From: Geodermatophilus sabuli
Lineage (GTDB): Bacteria > Actinomycetota > Actinomycetes > Mycobacteriales > Geodermatophilaceae
Assembly: GCF_900215145.1 (NCBI RefSeq)
Contig: NZ_OBDO01000006.1
Location: 186,001-250,000 of the forward strand
DNA length: 64,000 nucleotides
Reading direction: 5' to 3'
A program made the position numbers and the translations under genes. Shown one piece after another: positions 54,024 to 63,549 of the stretch. The notes beneath the pieces were generated by a model. That model did no database searches and was not told where the DNA came from. It saw only the letters and a program-made list of their open reading frames with translations. Position 1 is the first letter of the stretch; the number at the start of each line of letters is the position of its first letter.

Positions 54024-54938
54024 TCACACCGCGAGGTAGCCGCCCTCGGTGGCGACGACGAGGCCGAGGCGCTCGAGTCGTTCCAGGTGCAGGAGGGCGG
54101 TCCGCCGTTCGACCGCGTCGACCAGCGGCGACCGGACGTGCGGCCGGTACACCAGCCGGCGCGCGACGACGTCCGCGAGCGTGCGCGGCTGCCGCAGCAG
54201 TTCCAGCAGCCTCCCGTCCCGGCGCCGGATGACCGCGGCGAACCGGTCCAGCGCGGCGTGGAAGGCCGGACGCCCCTCGAGCACGCCCACGTGGTGGGCC
54301 GTGCCGTACCAGCGCGCCTCCACCTCCCGCAGGCGCGCGAGCGACGCCTCGAAGTCCTCGAGGCTGCTGGACAGGTCGCCGTAGTAGGGGCCGAAGGACG
54401 TGAGGTCGATGTCCGCGAGGAACAGGAAGCCGTCGGGCTCGACGAGGAAGCCGCAGTGACCCGCGGTGTGCCCCGGCAGGTGCAGGACGGTCACCGTCCG
54501 GCCGCCGAGGTCCAGGACGTCGCCGTCCTCGACCGTGCCGACGTGCTGGTGCCCGGCCAGGTGGAACGTGTCGCGGAGCTCCTCCCGGAAGACCGCGGCC
54601 TCCTCCCGGCCCAGCCCGAAGCCCGCGAGCAGGGCCTCGGGGGACCGGATGGCGCCGACCTCGGCGGGATGGGCGAGGACCGGCACGTCCGGGAACAGGT
54701 GGAGCCCCGCGACGTGGTCCTCGTGGGCATGGCTGACGGCGACCAGGTCCACTGCCCCTGACACCCCGCCGCGCCGGTGGACCTCGGTCGAGGGGTCCAC
54801 CAGCACGGTGCTGCCCGTCCCCCTGATCAGCAGGGAGCTCGCACTGGGGTAGCGGCCGCCTCCTGGTGAGCCGAGGAGGGTGACGCCCCCGTAGGGGACG
54901 TCACCGACGCAGCCCGGCGCGGTCCGGTCACCGGTCAT
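54024..54938 (-). CDS. MBL-fold metallo-hydrolase
   Basis: 304 residues. The metal motif is SHAHEDHVAG (HxHxDH, with Glu before Asp), followed by LPGHTAGHCGFL (His), LFLADIDLTSFG (Asp) and WYGTAHHVGV (His), so the metal site is complete. The C-terminal 80 residues are helical and basic, like the winged-helix tail of LACTB2/glyoxalase-II-like hydrolases. It is the last gene of the minus-strand C1 operon, 13 bases after the MetF-like gene. A role in thioester or formyl-thiol hydrolysis would fit but is unproven. Confidence 0.83.
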   Translation of the reverse strand: MTGDRTAPGCVGDVPYGGVTLLGSPGGGRYPSASSLLIRGTGSTVLVDPSTEVHRRGGVSGAVDLVAVSHAHEDHVAGLHLFPDVPVLAHPAEVGAIRSPEALLAGFGLGREEAAVFREELRDTFHLAGHQHVGTVEDGDVLDLGGRTVTVLHLPGHTAGHCGFLVEPDGFLFLADIDLTSFGPYYGDLSSSLEDFEASLARLREVEARWYGTAHHVGVLEGRPAFHAALDRFAAVIRRRDGRLLELLRQPRTLADVVARRLVYRPHVRSPLVDAVERRTALLHLERLERLGLVVATEGGYLAV

Positions 54939-54951
54939 CTCACCGGTCGTC

Positions 54952-55887
54952 TCACCGGTCTCCGCACCCGGCGTCCGCCAGGCGGGTCAGCCACGCCTGT
55001 CGCCACGCCTCGGTCCGCTGCACCTCGTTGAAGGTGAACAGGTGCACACCGTGCAGGCCGTGCCCGGGGTCGCCGAGGGTCGGTGCGAGGCGTTCGACCA
55101 GACGGTCGGGCTGATAGCCGTGCGGGAGGAAGAAGCGCCACAACAGGCCGTGCTGCTTGGTGAGGAAGCGCGCGGACCGGCCGAGGCCGAGGGTGGCCGA
55201 GATGCGGATCAGCTTCTGGCGGGTCACCGCGCCGGGGAGTCCGACCCGGATCGGCAGGTCCACCCCTCTCCGCTTCGCCTCCCGCGCCCAGGCGGTCGTC
55301 GTCGCGGCGGAGAAGCACAACTGCGTGATGACGTGGGTGGCGTGCGGCGCCTTGCGTTCGAGGGCGCGCTCGATCAGCTCCGGGCTGATGTGTCCGTGCC
55401 CCTCGGGGTAGCCGCCGATCCCCACCTGCCGGAAGGAGTGGCCGGCGGTCTCCAGCTCCTCCAGCAGCGAGAGCGCGTCGGGGAACGTCCCCGCGGGATC
55501 GGCGGCGTCGCCCCCGACGACGAACACGCCGTCCACCCCGGCGGCACGCAGGCGACCCACGATGTCGTCCAGGTGGCCCCTGTCGCGGACGAGTCGCGCG
55601 GCCAGGTGCGGCGTCGCGGCGAACCCGTGGCCCGACAACCGCTCCGCCAACTCCAGGGTGGGCGTCAGCCCCTTGGCCTCGGTCACGGTCACGGTGAGCG
55701 GCACGGAGCGGGGGACGTGCTCGACGACGGACTCCTCGGCGCCGCGCAGCGGCAGGACCTCGTAGCTCGCCTCCCGCAGCGCCCGCTCCAGCGCCACCCG
55801 TGCCCGCTGCCGCGTCGGCCGGCCGTCGACCGTGGGTGATCCCGATCCCGTCGGCGCCCGGGTCCGGCCCGGGATCTCAACGGACAC
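54952..55887 (-). CDS. methylenetetrahydrofolate reductase family protein (MetF-like)
   Basis: 311 residues of the MTHFR TIM-barrel family. After a Pro/Gly-rich leader of 30 residues, RSVPLTVTVTEAKGLTPTLELAE forms the first strand, FAATPHLAARLVRD the folate-contacting segment, VDGVFVVGGDAADPAGTF the FAD-binding loop and VGIGGYPEGHGH the flavin/folate site. ITQLCFSAATTTAWARE matches the active-site loop. It lacks the stronger conservation of housekeeping MetF. Context is the C1 operon next to sarcosine oxidase, which produces methylene-THF, so it may regenerate or oxidise that cofactor. It overlaps the upstream MBL gene by 11 bases. Confidence 0.8.
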   Translation of the reverse strand: MSVEIPGRTRAPTGSGSPTVDGRPTRQRARVALERALREASYEVLPLRGAEESVVEHVPRSVPLTVTVTEAKGLTPTLELAERLSGHGFAATPHLAARLVRDRGHLDDIVGRLRAAGVDGVFVVGGDAADPAGTFPDALSLLEELETAGHSFRQVGIGGYPEGHGHISPELIERALERKAPHATHVITQLCFSAATTTAWAREAKRRGVDLPIRVGLPGAVTRQKLIRISATLGLGRSARFLTKQHGLLWRFFLPHGYQPDRLVERLAPTLGDPGHGLHGVHLFTFNEVQRTEAWRQAWLTRLADAGCGDR

Positions 55888-56488
55888 TGCCCACCTCCGC
55901 GGCGATGACCGTGTCGTCGCCGTGCCCGGTCCTGACGACGGTGTCCTCGGGGAGGGTCAGCAGGCACGAGCGGATCGAGTGCAGGATGGTCGGCTGGTCG
56001 CTGTAGGACCGTCCGGTGGCGCCGGGACCGCCGCAGAACAGCGTGTCGCCGGTGAAGACGGTGTTCAGGTCGCGGGCGTAGAGCGAGGTGCTGCCGGGGC
56101 TGTGGCCCGGGGTGTGCATCGAGAGCAGGAACGTCCCGGCCACGTAGAAGGGGGTGCAGTGTCCGACGGGCTGGTCGGGCAGGGCTTCGGGGTGGACGCT
56201 CCTCCACAGCATGAGGTCGGCGGGGTTGATCGAGATCGGCGCACCCGTGGCCTCACGCAGGTCGACCGCGGCGGTGATGTGGTCGTTGTGCCCGTGGGTG
56301 AGCACGATCCCCGTCACCGTGCGGCCGCCGATCGCCTCGAGGATCGGCTCGGCGCGGTGCGGGGCGTCGATGACCAGCACCTCGCTGTCGTCGCCGACCA
56401 GCCAGACGTTGTTGTCGACGGCGAAGTCCTCCCCGTCCAGGCTGAAGACGCCGCTGACGACGACCTTGTCGATCCGCGCGGTGCTCAT
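55877..56488 (-). CDS. MBL-fold hydrolase partner of mycothiol-dependent formaldehyde dehydrogenase
   Basis: 203 residues, a compact glyoxalase-II-like hydrolase. Metal ligands are in [14 protein letters not shown] (HxHxDH), [13 protein letters not shown] (His), [13 protein letters not shown] (Asp) and [10 protein letters not shown] (His). The same gene pair, dehydrogenase then small MBL protein, occurs in mycobacteria (Rv2259-Rv2260). It is therefore a candidate for hydrolysing S-formyl-mycothiol to formate and mycothiol. It lies 74 bases downstream of the dehydrogenase gene and overlaps the MetF-like gene. Confidence 0.85.
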   Translation of the reverse strand: MSTARIDKVVVSGVFSLDGEDFAVDNNVWLVGDDSEVLVIDAPHRAEPILEAIGGRTVTGIVLTHGHNDHITAAVDLREATGAPISINPADLMLWRSVHPEALPDQPVGHCTPFYVAGTFLLSMHTPGHSPGSTSLYARDLNTVFTGDTLFCGGPGATGRSYSDQPTILHSIRSCLLTLPEDTVVRTGHGDDTVIAAEVGSVR

Positions 56489-56562
56489 GGCCCGACTCCT
56501 CGCTCGTTCCGCTGTTCGCTCGTTCCTCGGCTGCGGTGCTCGCTGGCCCGTCGTCGTCACGG

Positions 56563-57654
56563 TCACTTGTCCAACACCACCACGGAGCGCAGCACCTCGC
56601 CCTGGCGCAGGTTGTCGAAGGCCTCCTCGACGTCGTCCAGGCCGACGGCCTCGGTGACGAACTGGTCGAGCGGGAAGCGGCCCTGCAGGTACAGGTCGAT
56701 GAGCATCGGGAAGTCGCGGGAGGGCAGGCAGTCGCCGTACCAGGAGGACTTCACCGCCCCGCCGCGGCCGAAGACCTCGATCAGCGGCAGCTCGATCGTC
56801 ATGTCCGGTGTCGGGACGCCGACCAGCACCACGCGGCCGGCCAGGTCGCGGGCGTAGAAGGCCTGCTCGAACACCGCCGGGTGGCCCACGGCATCGATCG
56901 CGACGTCCACGCCGAAGCCGCCGGTGTGGCCCTTGATGGCCTCCACCGCGTCGGTGTTCTTGCTGTTGACGGTGTGGGTGGCTCCCATCTGGCGGGCCCA
57001 CTCCAGCTTCCGGTCGTCGATGTCGACGGCGATGATCGTGGTCGCGCCGGCCAGCTTGGCGCCGGCGATCGCGGCGTCGCCGACGCCGCCGCAGCCGAAG
57101 ACGGCGACGCTCTCGCCGCGCTGGACCGCGCCGGTGTTGATGGCCGCACCCACGCCGGCCATGACGCCGCAGCCGAGCAGGCCCGCGGCGGTCGGCGGGG
57201 CGGCGGGGTCGACCTTGGTGCACTGGCCGGAGTGGACCAGCGTCTTCTCCACGAACGCGCCGATGCCCAGCGCCGGGGACAGCTCGGTGCCGTCGGCCAG
57301 GGTCATCTTCTGCGTGGCGTTGTGGGTGTTGAAGCAGTACTGCAGTTCGCCCTTGCGGCAGGCGCGGCACTCGCCGCACACCGCGCGCCAGTTGAGGACC
57401 ACGTAGTCGCCGACGGCGACGTCGGTGACGCCCGCACCGACGGCGGAGACCAGGCCGGCGGCCTCGTGGCCGAGGAGGAACGGGAACTCGTCGTTGATGT
57501 TGCCCTCGCGGTAGTGCAGGTCGGTCGCGCAGACCCCGCACGCCTGGACGTCCACGACCGCCTCACCCGGGCCGGGGTCGGGGACGATGATCGTCTCGAC
57601 GGTGACCGGAGCACCCTTGCTGCGGGCGACGACGCCCTTCACCTCATGGGCCAT
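56563..57654 (-). CDS. mscR: S-(hydroxymethyl)mycothiol dehydrogenase (mycothiol-dependent formaldehyde dehydrogenase)
   Basis: 363 residues of the zinc alcohol dehydrogenase family. The catalytic zinc region is [16 protein letters not shown] and LGHEAAGLV; the structural zinc cysteines are in [15 protein letters not shown]. The cofactor motif is [16 protein letters not shown]. The start [17 protein letters not shown] is typical of AdhE2/MscR. It oxidises the adduct of formaldehyde and mycothiol with NAD+, and relatives also reduce S-nitrosomycothiol. It detoxifies the formaldehyde released by the betaine oxygenase and, when folate is limiting, by sarcosine oxidase. Confidence 0.93.
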   Translation of the reverse strand: MAHEVKGVVARSKGAPVTVETIIVPDPGPGEAVVDVQACGVCATDLHYREGNINDEFPFLLGHEAAGLVSAVGAGVTDVAVGDYVVLNWRAVCGECRACRKGELQYCFNTHNATQKMTLADGTELSPALGIGAFVEKTLVHSGQCTKVDPAAPPTAAGLLGCGVMAGVGAAINTGAVQRGESVAVFGCGGVGDAAIAGAKLAGATTIIAVDIDDRKLEWARQMGATHTVNSKNTDAVEAIKGHTGGFGVDVAIDAVGHPAVFEQAFYARDLAGRVVLVGVPTPDMTIELPLIEVFGRGGAVKSSWYGDCLPSRDFPMLIDLYLQGRFPLDQFVTEAVGLDDVEEAFDNLRQGEVLRSVVVLDK

Positions 57655-57799
57655 GACGCTGGATCTCCTCTCGTGGGGGTGCGCCGACGGGGCGCAGCGG
57701 GCTCTCGGTGGGCGGGGTGCCGATCGCGGTGGAGATCGACTGGGATCGCTTCGGCGGCACCCCTTGACCCCGCTCGGCAGCCACCCTACGGTGTTGCAC

Positions 57800-57815
57800 G
57801 ACTGATATACCAGTC
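57800..57815. promoter_or_regulatory. palindromic operator candidate upstream of glyA
   Basis: GACTGATATACCAGTC is an inverted repeat (GACTG and CAGTC around 6 bases) that resembles TGGTATACCA-type GntR/FadR-group sites. It lies 35 bases upstream of the glyA start and in the 195-base region divergent to mscR. GTTGCAC at 57793 is just upstream. No GntR gene of this type is in the window. Confidence 0.5.
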
Positions 57816-57849
57816 CTCGGCTCTATTTCATGACAGAAGGGACTTCGGC

Positions 57850-59160
57850 ATGGTCGTCCAGGTTGAAGCCGTTCCGGACCGTGTGCTCGACCGATCGCTG
57901 GAGGACACCGACCCGGAGGTCTTCGCGGCGATCGCCGCCGAGCTGCACCGCCAGCAGTCGACGCTGGAGATGATCGCCAGCGAGAACTGCGCCCCGGTCG
58001 CGGTCATGCAGGCCCAGGGCTCGGTCCTGACCAACAAGTACGCGGAGGGGTACCCCGGCCGGCGGTACTACGGCGGCTGCGAGCACGTCGACGTGATCGA
58101 GCAGCTCGCCATCGACCGGCTGAAGGCCTTGTTCGGCGCGGAGTACGCCAACGTCCAGCCGCACTCCGGGGCCCAGGCCAACGCCGCGGCGATGTCCGCC
58201 CTGCTCGACCCTGGCGACACCATCCTCGGGCTCGACCTGGCCCACGGCGGTCACCTGACCCACGGCATGAAGCTCAACTTCTCCGGCAAGCTCTACGACG
58301 TCGCCGCCTACCACGTGGGTCGCGAGGACCACCGGGTCGACATGGCCGAGGTGGAGAAGCTGGCGGTGGAGCGGCGGCCCAAGCTCATCGTGGCCGGCTG
58401 GTCGGCCTATCCCCGCCACCTCGACTTCGCCGAGTTCCGCCGGATCGCCGACGAGGTCGGCGCCCTCCTGATGGTGGACATGGCCCACTTCGCCGGGCTC
58501 GTCGCCGCCGGGCTGCACCCCTCTCCGGTGCCGCACGCCCACGTGGTCACCTCGACCACCCACAAGACCCTGGGCGGCCCGCGCGGCGGCGTCATCCTGG
58601 CCACGGCGGACCTGGCCAAGAAGTTCAACTCGTCGGTCTTCCCCGGCCAGCAGGGCGGGCCGCTCGAGCACGTCATCGCCGCCAAGGCGGTGGCCTTCAA
58701 GCTGGCCGGTGAACCGGCCTTCCGCGAGCGCCAGCAGCGCACCCTCGCCGGGGCGCGGATCCTCGCCGACCGGCTGATGGCTCCTGACTCCCGCGCGGCC
58801 GGCATCGACGTGATCAGCGGCGGCACGGACGTCCACCTCGTCCTCGTGGACCTGCGCGAGTCGGCGCTCGACGGCCGGCAGGCCGAGGACCGGCTCCACG
58901 CCGTCGGCATCACCGTCAACCGCAACGCCGTGCCCTTCGACCCCCGCCCGCCGATGGTCAGCTCCGGGGTGCGCATCGGCACCCCCGCGCTGGCCGCCCG
59001 CGGCTTCGGGCTCGACGACTTCGCCGAGGTCTCCGACGTGATCGCCGCCGCGCTCCGGCCCTCGACCGGGGACGAGCAGCTCCCCGGACTCCGCGCGCGG
59101 GTCGCCCGGCTCGCCGACCGACACCCGCTCTACCCCGACCTGACGGAGGCCGGCCGATGA
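57850..59160 (+). CDS. glyA: serine hydroxymethyltransferase
   Basis: 436 residues. The PLP lysine is in [16 protein letters not shown] (about Lys239). Further typical segments are [33 protein letters not shown] and [19 protein letters not shown]. It joins glycine with methylene-THF to form serine, so it uses both products of the sarcosine oxidase encoded next. The ATG at 57850 is preceded by AAGGGA. The open frame extends far upstream without protein content. The stop overlaps the soxB start (ATGA). This is probably a dedicated second copy beside a housekeeping glyA elsewhere. Confidence 0.95.
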   Translation: MVVQVEAVPDRVLDRSLEDTDPEVFAAIAAELHRQQSTLEMIASENCAPVAVMQAQGSVLTNKYAEGYPGRRYYGGCEHVDVIEQLAIDRLKALFGAEYANVQPHSGAQANAAAMSALLDPGDTILGLDLAHGGHLTHGMKLNFSGKLYDVAAYHVGREDHRVDMAEVEKLAVERRPKLIVAGWSAYPRHLDFAEFRRIADEVGALLMVDMAHFAGLVAAGLHPSPVPHAHVVTSTTHKTLGGPRGGVILATADLAKKFNSSVFPGQQGGPLEHVIAAKAVAFKLAGEPAFRERQQRTLAGARILADRLMAPDSRAAGIDVISGGTDVHLVLVDLRESALDGRQAEDRLHAVGITVNRNAVPFDPRPPMVSSGVRIGTPALAARGFGLDDFAEVSDVIAAALRPSTGDEQLPGLRARVARLADRHPLYPDLTEAGR

Positions 59161-60389
59161 GTCCTCGACCCCCCGGCGCCGACCTGCCGGAGCACCCGGA
59201 CCTCCTCTGGCGCGACGCGGAGCCCAAGCGCGCCTACGACGTGGTGATCGTCGGCGGTGGCGGCCACGGACTGGCCACCGCCCACTACCTCGCCAAGAAC
59301 CACGGCATCACGAACGTCGCGGTGCTGGAGAAGGGGTGGCTCGCCGGCGGCAACATGGCCCGCAACACCACGATCATCCGGTCCAACTACCTGTGGGACG
59401 AGAGCTCGACCATCTACGAGCACGCCCTGAAGCTGTGGGAGGGGCTCGAGGAGGACCTCGACTACCCGATCCTGTTCAGCCAGCGCGGCGTCCTCAACCT
59501 CGCCCACACCCTGCAGGACGTCCGCGACAGCGTGCGGCGCGTCGAGGCCAACAAGCTCAACGGCGTCGACGCGGAGTGGGTGGAGCCGGACGAGGTCCGC
59601 AAGATCTGCCCGATCGTCAACACGTCGGCCGACATCCGCTACCCGGTCCTGGGAGCGACGTACCAGCCGCGCGCCGGAATCGCCAAGCACGACTACGTGG
59701 CCTGGGGTTTCGCTCGCCGGGCCGACGAGGCGGGCATCGACCTCATCCAGGACTGCGAGGTCACGGGGTTCGCCACCGACGGCAACCGGGTCACCGGGGT
59801 GCAGACCACCCGCGGCACCATCGCCGCGGGCACGGTCGCCCTCTGCGCGGCCGGCCACACCTCGGTCCTCACCGACATGCTGGGCATCCGCGTGCCGGTG
59901 CAGAGCCACCCGCTGCAGGCGCTGGTCTCCGAACTGCTCGAGCCGGTGCACCCCACGGTCGTCATGTCCAACGCGGTGCACGTGTACGTCTCCCAGGCCC
60001 ACAAGGGCGAGCTGGTGATGGGCGCCGGCGTCGACTCGTACAACGGCTACGGCCAGCGCGGCGCCTTCCACATCATCGAGCGCCAGATGGCCGCCGCCGT
60101 CGAGCTCTTCCCGGTGTTCGCGCGGGCGCACCTGCTGCGCACCTGGGGCGGCATCGTCGACACCAGCCCCGACGCCTCACCGATCGTCGGCCGCACGCCC
60201 TACGAGAACCTCTACCTCAACTGCGGCTGGGGCACCGGCGGGTTCAAGGCCACACCCGGCATCGGCTGGGCCCTGGCGCACACCATCGCCCACGACGAGC
60301 CCCACCCGTCCGTGGCGCCGTTCAGCCTCGACCGCTTCGTCACCGGCGCACTCGTCGACGAGCACGGCGCAGCCGCCGTCGCCCACTGA
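59157..60389 (+). CDS. soxB: heterotetrameric sarcosine oxidase, subunit beta
   Basis: 410 residues, the FAD-containing catalytic subunit. The dinucleotide fold is [38 protein letters not shown] is the stretch around the conserved active site in which FMN is covalently attached to a histidine elsewhere in the chain. [17 protein letters not shown] and [21 protein letters not shown] are typical of the C-terminal part. It oxidises sarcosine to glycine and passes the C1 unit to folate in subunit alpha. Overlap with glyA and the following soxD points to one operon. Confidence 0.95.
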   Translation: MSPRPPGADLPEHPDLLWRDAEPKRAYDVVIVGGGGHGLATAHYLAKNHGITNVAVLEKGWLAGGNMARNTTIIRSNYLWDESSTIYEHALKLWEGLEEDLDYPILFSQRGVLNLAHTLQDVRDSVRRVEANKLNGVDAEWVEPDEVRKICPIVNTSADIRYPVLGATYQPRAGIAKHDYVAWGFARRADEAGIDLIQDCEVTGFATDGNRVTGVQTTRGTIAAGTVALCAAGHTSVLTDMLGIRVPVQSHPLQALVSELLEPVHPTVVMSNAVHVYVSQAHKGELVMGAGVDSYNGYGQRGAFHIIERQMAAAVELFPVFARAHLLRTWGGIVDTSPDASPIVGRTPYENLYLNCGWGTGGFKATPGIGWALAHTIAHDEPHPSVAPFSLDRFVTGALVDEHGAAAVAH

Positions 60390-60403
60390 CCCAGGGAGTC
60401 CCC

Positions 60404-60679
60404 GTGCAACTCATCGCATGCCCGTGGTGCGGCCCCCGCGAGGAGGTCGAGTTCTCCTACGGCGGCCAGGCCGGCGTGCCGTACCCGGCCGACCCGGCCG
60501 TGCTCTCCGACGAGCAGTGGGCCCACTACGTCTTCTTCCGCGACAACCCCAAGGGCCGCTTCGCCGAGCGCTGGAACCACAGCGCCGGCTGCCGCCGCTG
60601 GTTCACCGCGATCCGCGACACCGCCACCTACCGCTTCGAGCGCGTCTCCCGCCTCGATGACCCGAAGCCGGTGACCTGA
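60404..60679 (+). CDS. soxD: sarcosine oxidase, subunit delta
   Basis: 91 residues from GTG 60404, with GGGAG 5 bases upstream. It has the zinc site pattern of the delta subunit: ACPWCGPRE at the N-terminus, then the histidine and cysteine of WNHSAGCRRWFTAIRDT. The segment YVFFRDNPKGRFAERW is invariant in the family. The delta subunit is structural. It lies 14 bases after soxB, and its stop overlaps the soxA start. Confidence 0.93.
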   Translation: MQLIACPWCGPREEVEFSYGGQAGVPYPADPAVLSDEQWAHYVFFRDNPKGRFAERWNHSAGCRRWFTAIRDTATYRFERVSRLDDPKPVT

Positions 60680-63549
60680 TGAGCAGCCCCTTCCGCACCG
60701 CCTCGGGCGGCCGCATCGACCGCACCACCACCATCGAGTTCACCTTCGACGGGCAGACCCTCCCCGGCCACCCCGGCGACACGCTCGCCTCGGCGCTGCT
60801 GGCCAACGGCCGGCACCAGGTCGCCACGAGCACCAAGCTGGGGCGGCCCCGCGGGATCGCCGCGGCGTGGGCTGAGGACCCGGGCGGCCTGGTGCAGGTC
60901 GAGGAGCCCTTCCCGGAGCCGATGCTGCTGGCCACCACGCTCGAGCTGCACGAAGGGCTGGTCGCCCGCGGCCTGCCGGGACAGGGTCGCCTGGCCGACG
61001 TCCCCGACTCCGCCCGCTACGACGCCGTCCACCACCACGTCGACGTGCTCGTCGTGGGGGCCGGCCCCGCGGGTCTGGCCGCCGCCCTCAGCGCCGCGCG
61101 GTCCGGCGCCCGCGTCGCGCTGGTGGACGAGCAGTCCGAGGCCGGCGGCTCACTGCTGTCGGGCACCGACCAGCTCGACGGCGTCGCGGCGCCGGCCTGG
61201 GTCGCGGCCGCAGTCGCCGAACTGTCCCGCCACCCGGAGGTGCTGCACCTGCAGCGCACCACCGCCTTCGGCAGCTACGACGACGGCTTCGTCCTCGCGC
61301 TGGAGCGGCGCACCGACCACCTCGGCGCCGAGGCACCCAAGAACGTCTCTCGCCAGCGGGTGTGGCGCATCCGGGCGCGGTCGATCGTCATCGCCACCGG
61401 AGCGCACGAGCGCCCCGTCGTGTTCACCGATAACGACCGCCCGGGCGTCATGCTCGCCGGTGCCGCGCGGACGTTCCTGCACCGCTACGGCGTGCTGCCC
61501 GGGCGTGAGGCGGTCGTCTTCACCACCAACGACAGCGCCTACGACGCGGCGCTGGACCTGTCCCGCGCGGGTGTGCGGGTGCAGGCCGTGGTCGACGCCC
61601 GGCCGGCCGGCTCGCCGCAGCGCCGGGAGGAGTGCGAGCGCGCCGGCATCCGGGTCCTGTCCGGTGCGGTCGTGACCGGGACCCACGGTGTCGAGCGGGT
61701 CACGCACGCGCTCGTCGCGCCGTTCGTCGACGGGGAGGTCGGCGCCGGCAGCGCGATCGCCTGCGACCTGCTGCTGGTCAGCGGCGGCTGGAACCCCGCG
61801 GTGCACCTGTTCAGCCAGGCCCGCGGCCGGCTCCGCTACGACGAGACCCTCGGGGCCTTCCTCCCCGGCGAGCAGGTGGAGGGGCTCTCGGTCGCGGGCT
61901 CCGCCGCCGGGGTCCTCGACCTGGCCGGGTGCCTGGCCGACGGCCGGCGCGTCGCCCGCGCGGCGCTGTCGCACCTGGCGATCGAGCCGGGCGCGGACGA
62001 CCGGCTGCCCACGGCCCCCGAGCCCGCCGTCCCGGCCGCCCCGCTGGTGCTGTGGCGGGTGCCGGACACCTCCGGCGCGCACGGCGGCAGCCAGTTCGTC
62101 GACCTGCAACGCGACGCCACGGTCGCCGACATCGCCCGTGCGGTCGGCGCCGGCCTGCGCTCCATCGAGCACATCAAGCGGTACACGACCATCGGGACCG
62201 CGCACGACCAGGGCAAGACGTCGGGTGTCCTCACCTCCGGCATCACCGCCGAGCTCCTCGGCATCCCGGTGCAGGACACCGGCACCACCACCTTCCGCCC
62301 GCCCTACACCCCGGTGGCCTTCGCCGCGCTGGCCGGCCGCGACCGCGGCTCGCTGTTCGACCCCGAGCGGACGACCGCCCTGCACGAGTGGCACGTGGCG
62401 GCCGGAGCCGTGTTCGAGGACGTCGGCCAGTGGAAGCGGCCCCGCTACTACCCGGAGCCCGGCGAGGACATGGAGACCGCCGTCCTGCGCGAGTGCGCCG
62501 CGGCCCGGACGGGAGTGGGGATCCTCGACGGCTCCACCCTCGGCAAGATCGACGTCCAGGGGCCGGACGCCGCCGTCCTGCTCGACCGGCTCTACACCAA
62601 CCTGATCAGCAGCCTGAAGGTCGGTTCGGTCCGCTACGGCGTCATGTGCGGCGTCGACGGGATGGTCATCGACGACGGCACCGTGCTGCGCCTGGCCGAG
62701 GACCGCTTCCTCGTCCTGACCACCACCGGCGGGGCGGCGAGGATCCTCGACTGGATGGAGGAGTGGGTCCAGACCGAGTGGCCGGAGCTGCGGGTCCACT
62801 GCACCTCGGTCACCGAGCAGTGGGTCACCTTCCCCGTCGTCGGCCCCCGCTCCCGGGACGTCATCGGCGCGGTCTTCCCCCAGGTGGACGTCTCCACCGA
62901 GGCCTTCCCGTTCATGACCTGGCGGGACACGACCCTCGACGGGGTGCCGGTCCGGCTGGCCCGGATCAGCTTCTCCGGCGAGCTCGCCTTCGAGGTCTAC
63001 GTCAACCCCTGGTACGCGGTCCCGGTGTGGCAGCGGCTGCTCGAGGCCGGCCGCCCGTACGGCATCACGCCCTACGGCACCGAGACCATGCACGTCCTGC
63101 GCGCCGAGAAGGGCTACCCGATCATCGGGCAGGACACCGACGGCACCGTCACCCCGCACGACCTCGGCATGGCCTGGGCCGTCTCCAAGAAGAAGCCCGA
63201 CTTCGTCGGCAAGCGGTCCTTCGCCCGGCCGGCCAACCAGGACCCGCTGCGCAAGCAGCTGGTCGGGTTGCTGCCGGTGGACCGGCAGACCGTGCTGCCG
63301 GAGGGCTCGCAGATCGTCGAGTTCCGCGCCGACGGCCAGCTGCCACCGCCGCCGGTCCCGATGCTCGGCCACGTCACCTCCAGCTACCGCAGCGCCGAGC
63401 TCGCGCGCCCGTTCGCCCTCGCCCTGGTCAAGGGCGGCCGGGAGCGCATCGGTGACACCGTCCACGTCCCCGTCCACGGCATCCTCGTCCCGGTCGAGGT
63501 CACCGGGCCGGTGCTGGTCGATCCCGAAGGAGCCCGTCGCGATGGCTGA
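60679..63549 (+). CDS. soxA: sarcosine oxidase, subunit alpha
   Basis: 956 residues, full length. In order: an N-terminal ferredoxin-like fold (FTFDGQTLPGHPGDTLASAL), an NAD-binding Rossmann domain (VLVVGAGPAGLAAALSAARS, then SIVIATGAHERPVVF), a short linker domain, and a C-terminal aminomethyltransferase (GcvT-like) domain from about residue 590. There, ILDGSTLGKIDVQGPDAAV and AEKGYPIIGQDTDGTVTPHD contact folate. The subunit receives the iminium carbon in the internal cavity and forms methylene-THF. It is joined to soxD by ATGA overlap and overlaps soxG by 8 bases. Confidence 0.96.
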   Translation: MSSPFRTASGGRIDRTTTIEFTFDGQTLPGHPGDTLASALLANGRHQVATSTKLGRPRGIAAAWAEDPGGLVQVEEPFPEPMLLATTLELHEGLVARGLPGQGRLADVPDSARYDAVHHHVDVLVVGAGPAGLAAALSAARSGARVALVDEQSEAGGSLLSGTDQLDGVAAPAWVAAAVAELSRHPEVLHLQRTTAFGSYDDGFVLALERRTDHLGAEAPKNVSRQRVWRIRARSIVIATGAHERPVVFTDNDRPGVMLAGAARTFLHRYGVLPGREAVVFTTNDSAYDAALDLSRAGVRVQAVVDARPAGSPQRREECERAGIRVLSGAVVTGTHGVERVTHALVAPFVDGEVGAGSAIACDLLLVSGGWNPAVHLFSQARGRLRYDETLGAFLPGEQVEGLSVAGSAAGVLDLAGCLADGRRVARAALSHLAIEPGADDRLPTAPEPAVPAAPLVLWRVPDTSGAHGGSQFVDLQRDATVADIARAVGAGLRSIEHIKRYTTIGTAHDQGKTSGVLTSGITAELLGIPVQDTGTTTFRPPYTPVAFAALAGRDRGSLFDPERTTALHEWHVAAGAVFEDVGQWKRPRYYPEPGEDMETAVLRECAAARTGVGILDGSTLGKIDVQGPDAAVLLDRLYTNLISSLKVGSVRYGVMCGVDGMVIDDGTVLRLAEDRFLVLTTTGGAARILDWMEEWVQTEWPELRVHCTSVTEQWVTFPVVGPRSRDVIGAVFPQVDVSTEAFPFMTWRDTTLDGVPVRLARISFSGELAFEVYVNPWYAVPVWQRLLEAGRPYGITPYGTETMHVLRAEKGYPIIGQDTDGTVTPHDLGMAWAVSKKKPDFVGKRSFARPANQDPLRKQLVGLLPVDRQTVLPEGSQIVEFRADGQLPPPPVPMLGHVTSSYRSAELARPFALALVKGGRERIGDTVHVPVHGILVPVEVTGPVLVDPEGARRDG

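Noticed and set aside
56536-57849. Long in-frame extension upstream of glyA
   Set aside because: It is antisense to mscR and lacks protein character. SHMT homologues begin at 57850, where a ribosome-binding site is seen.
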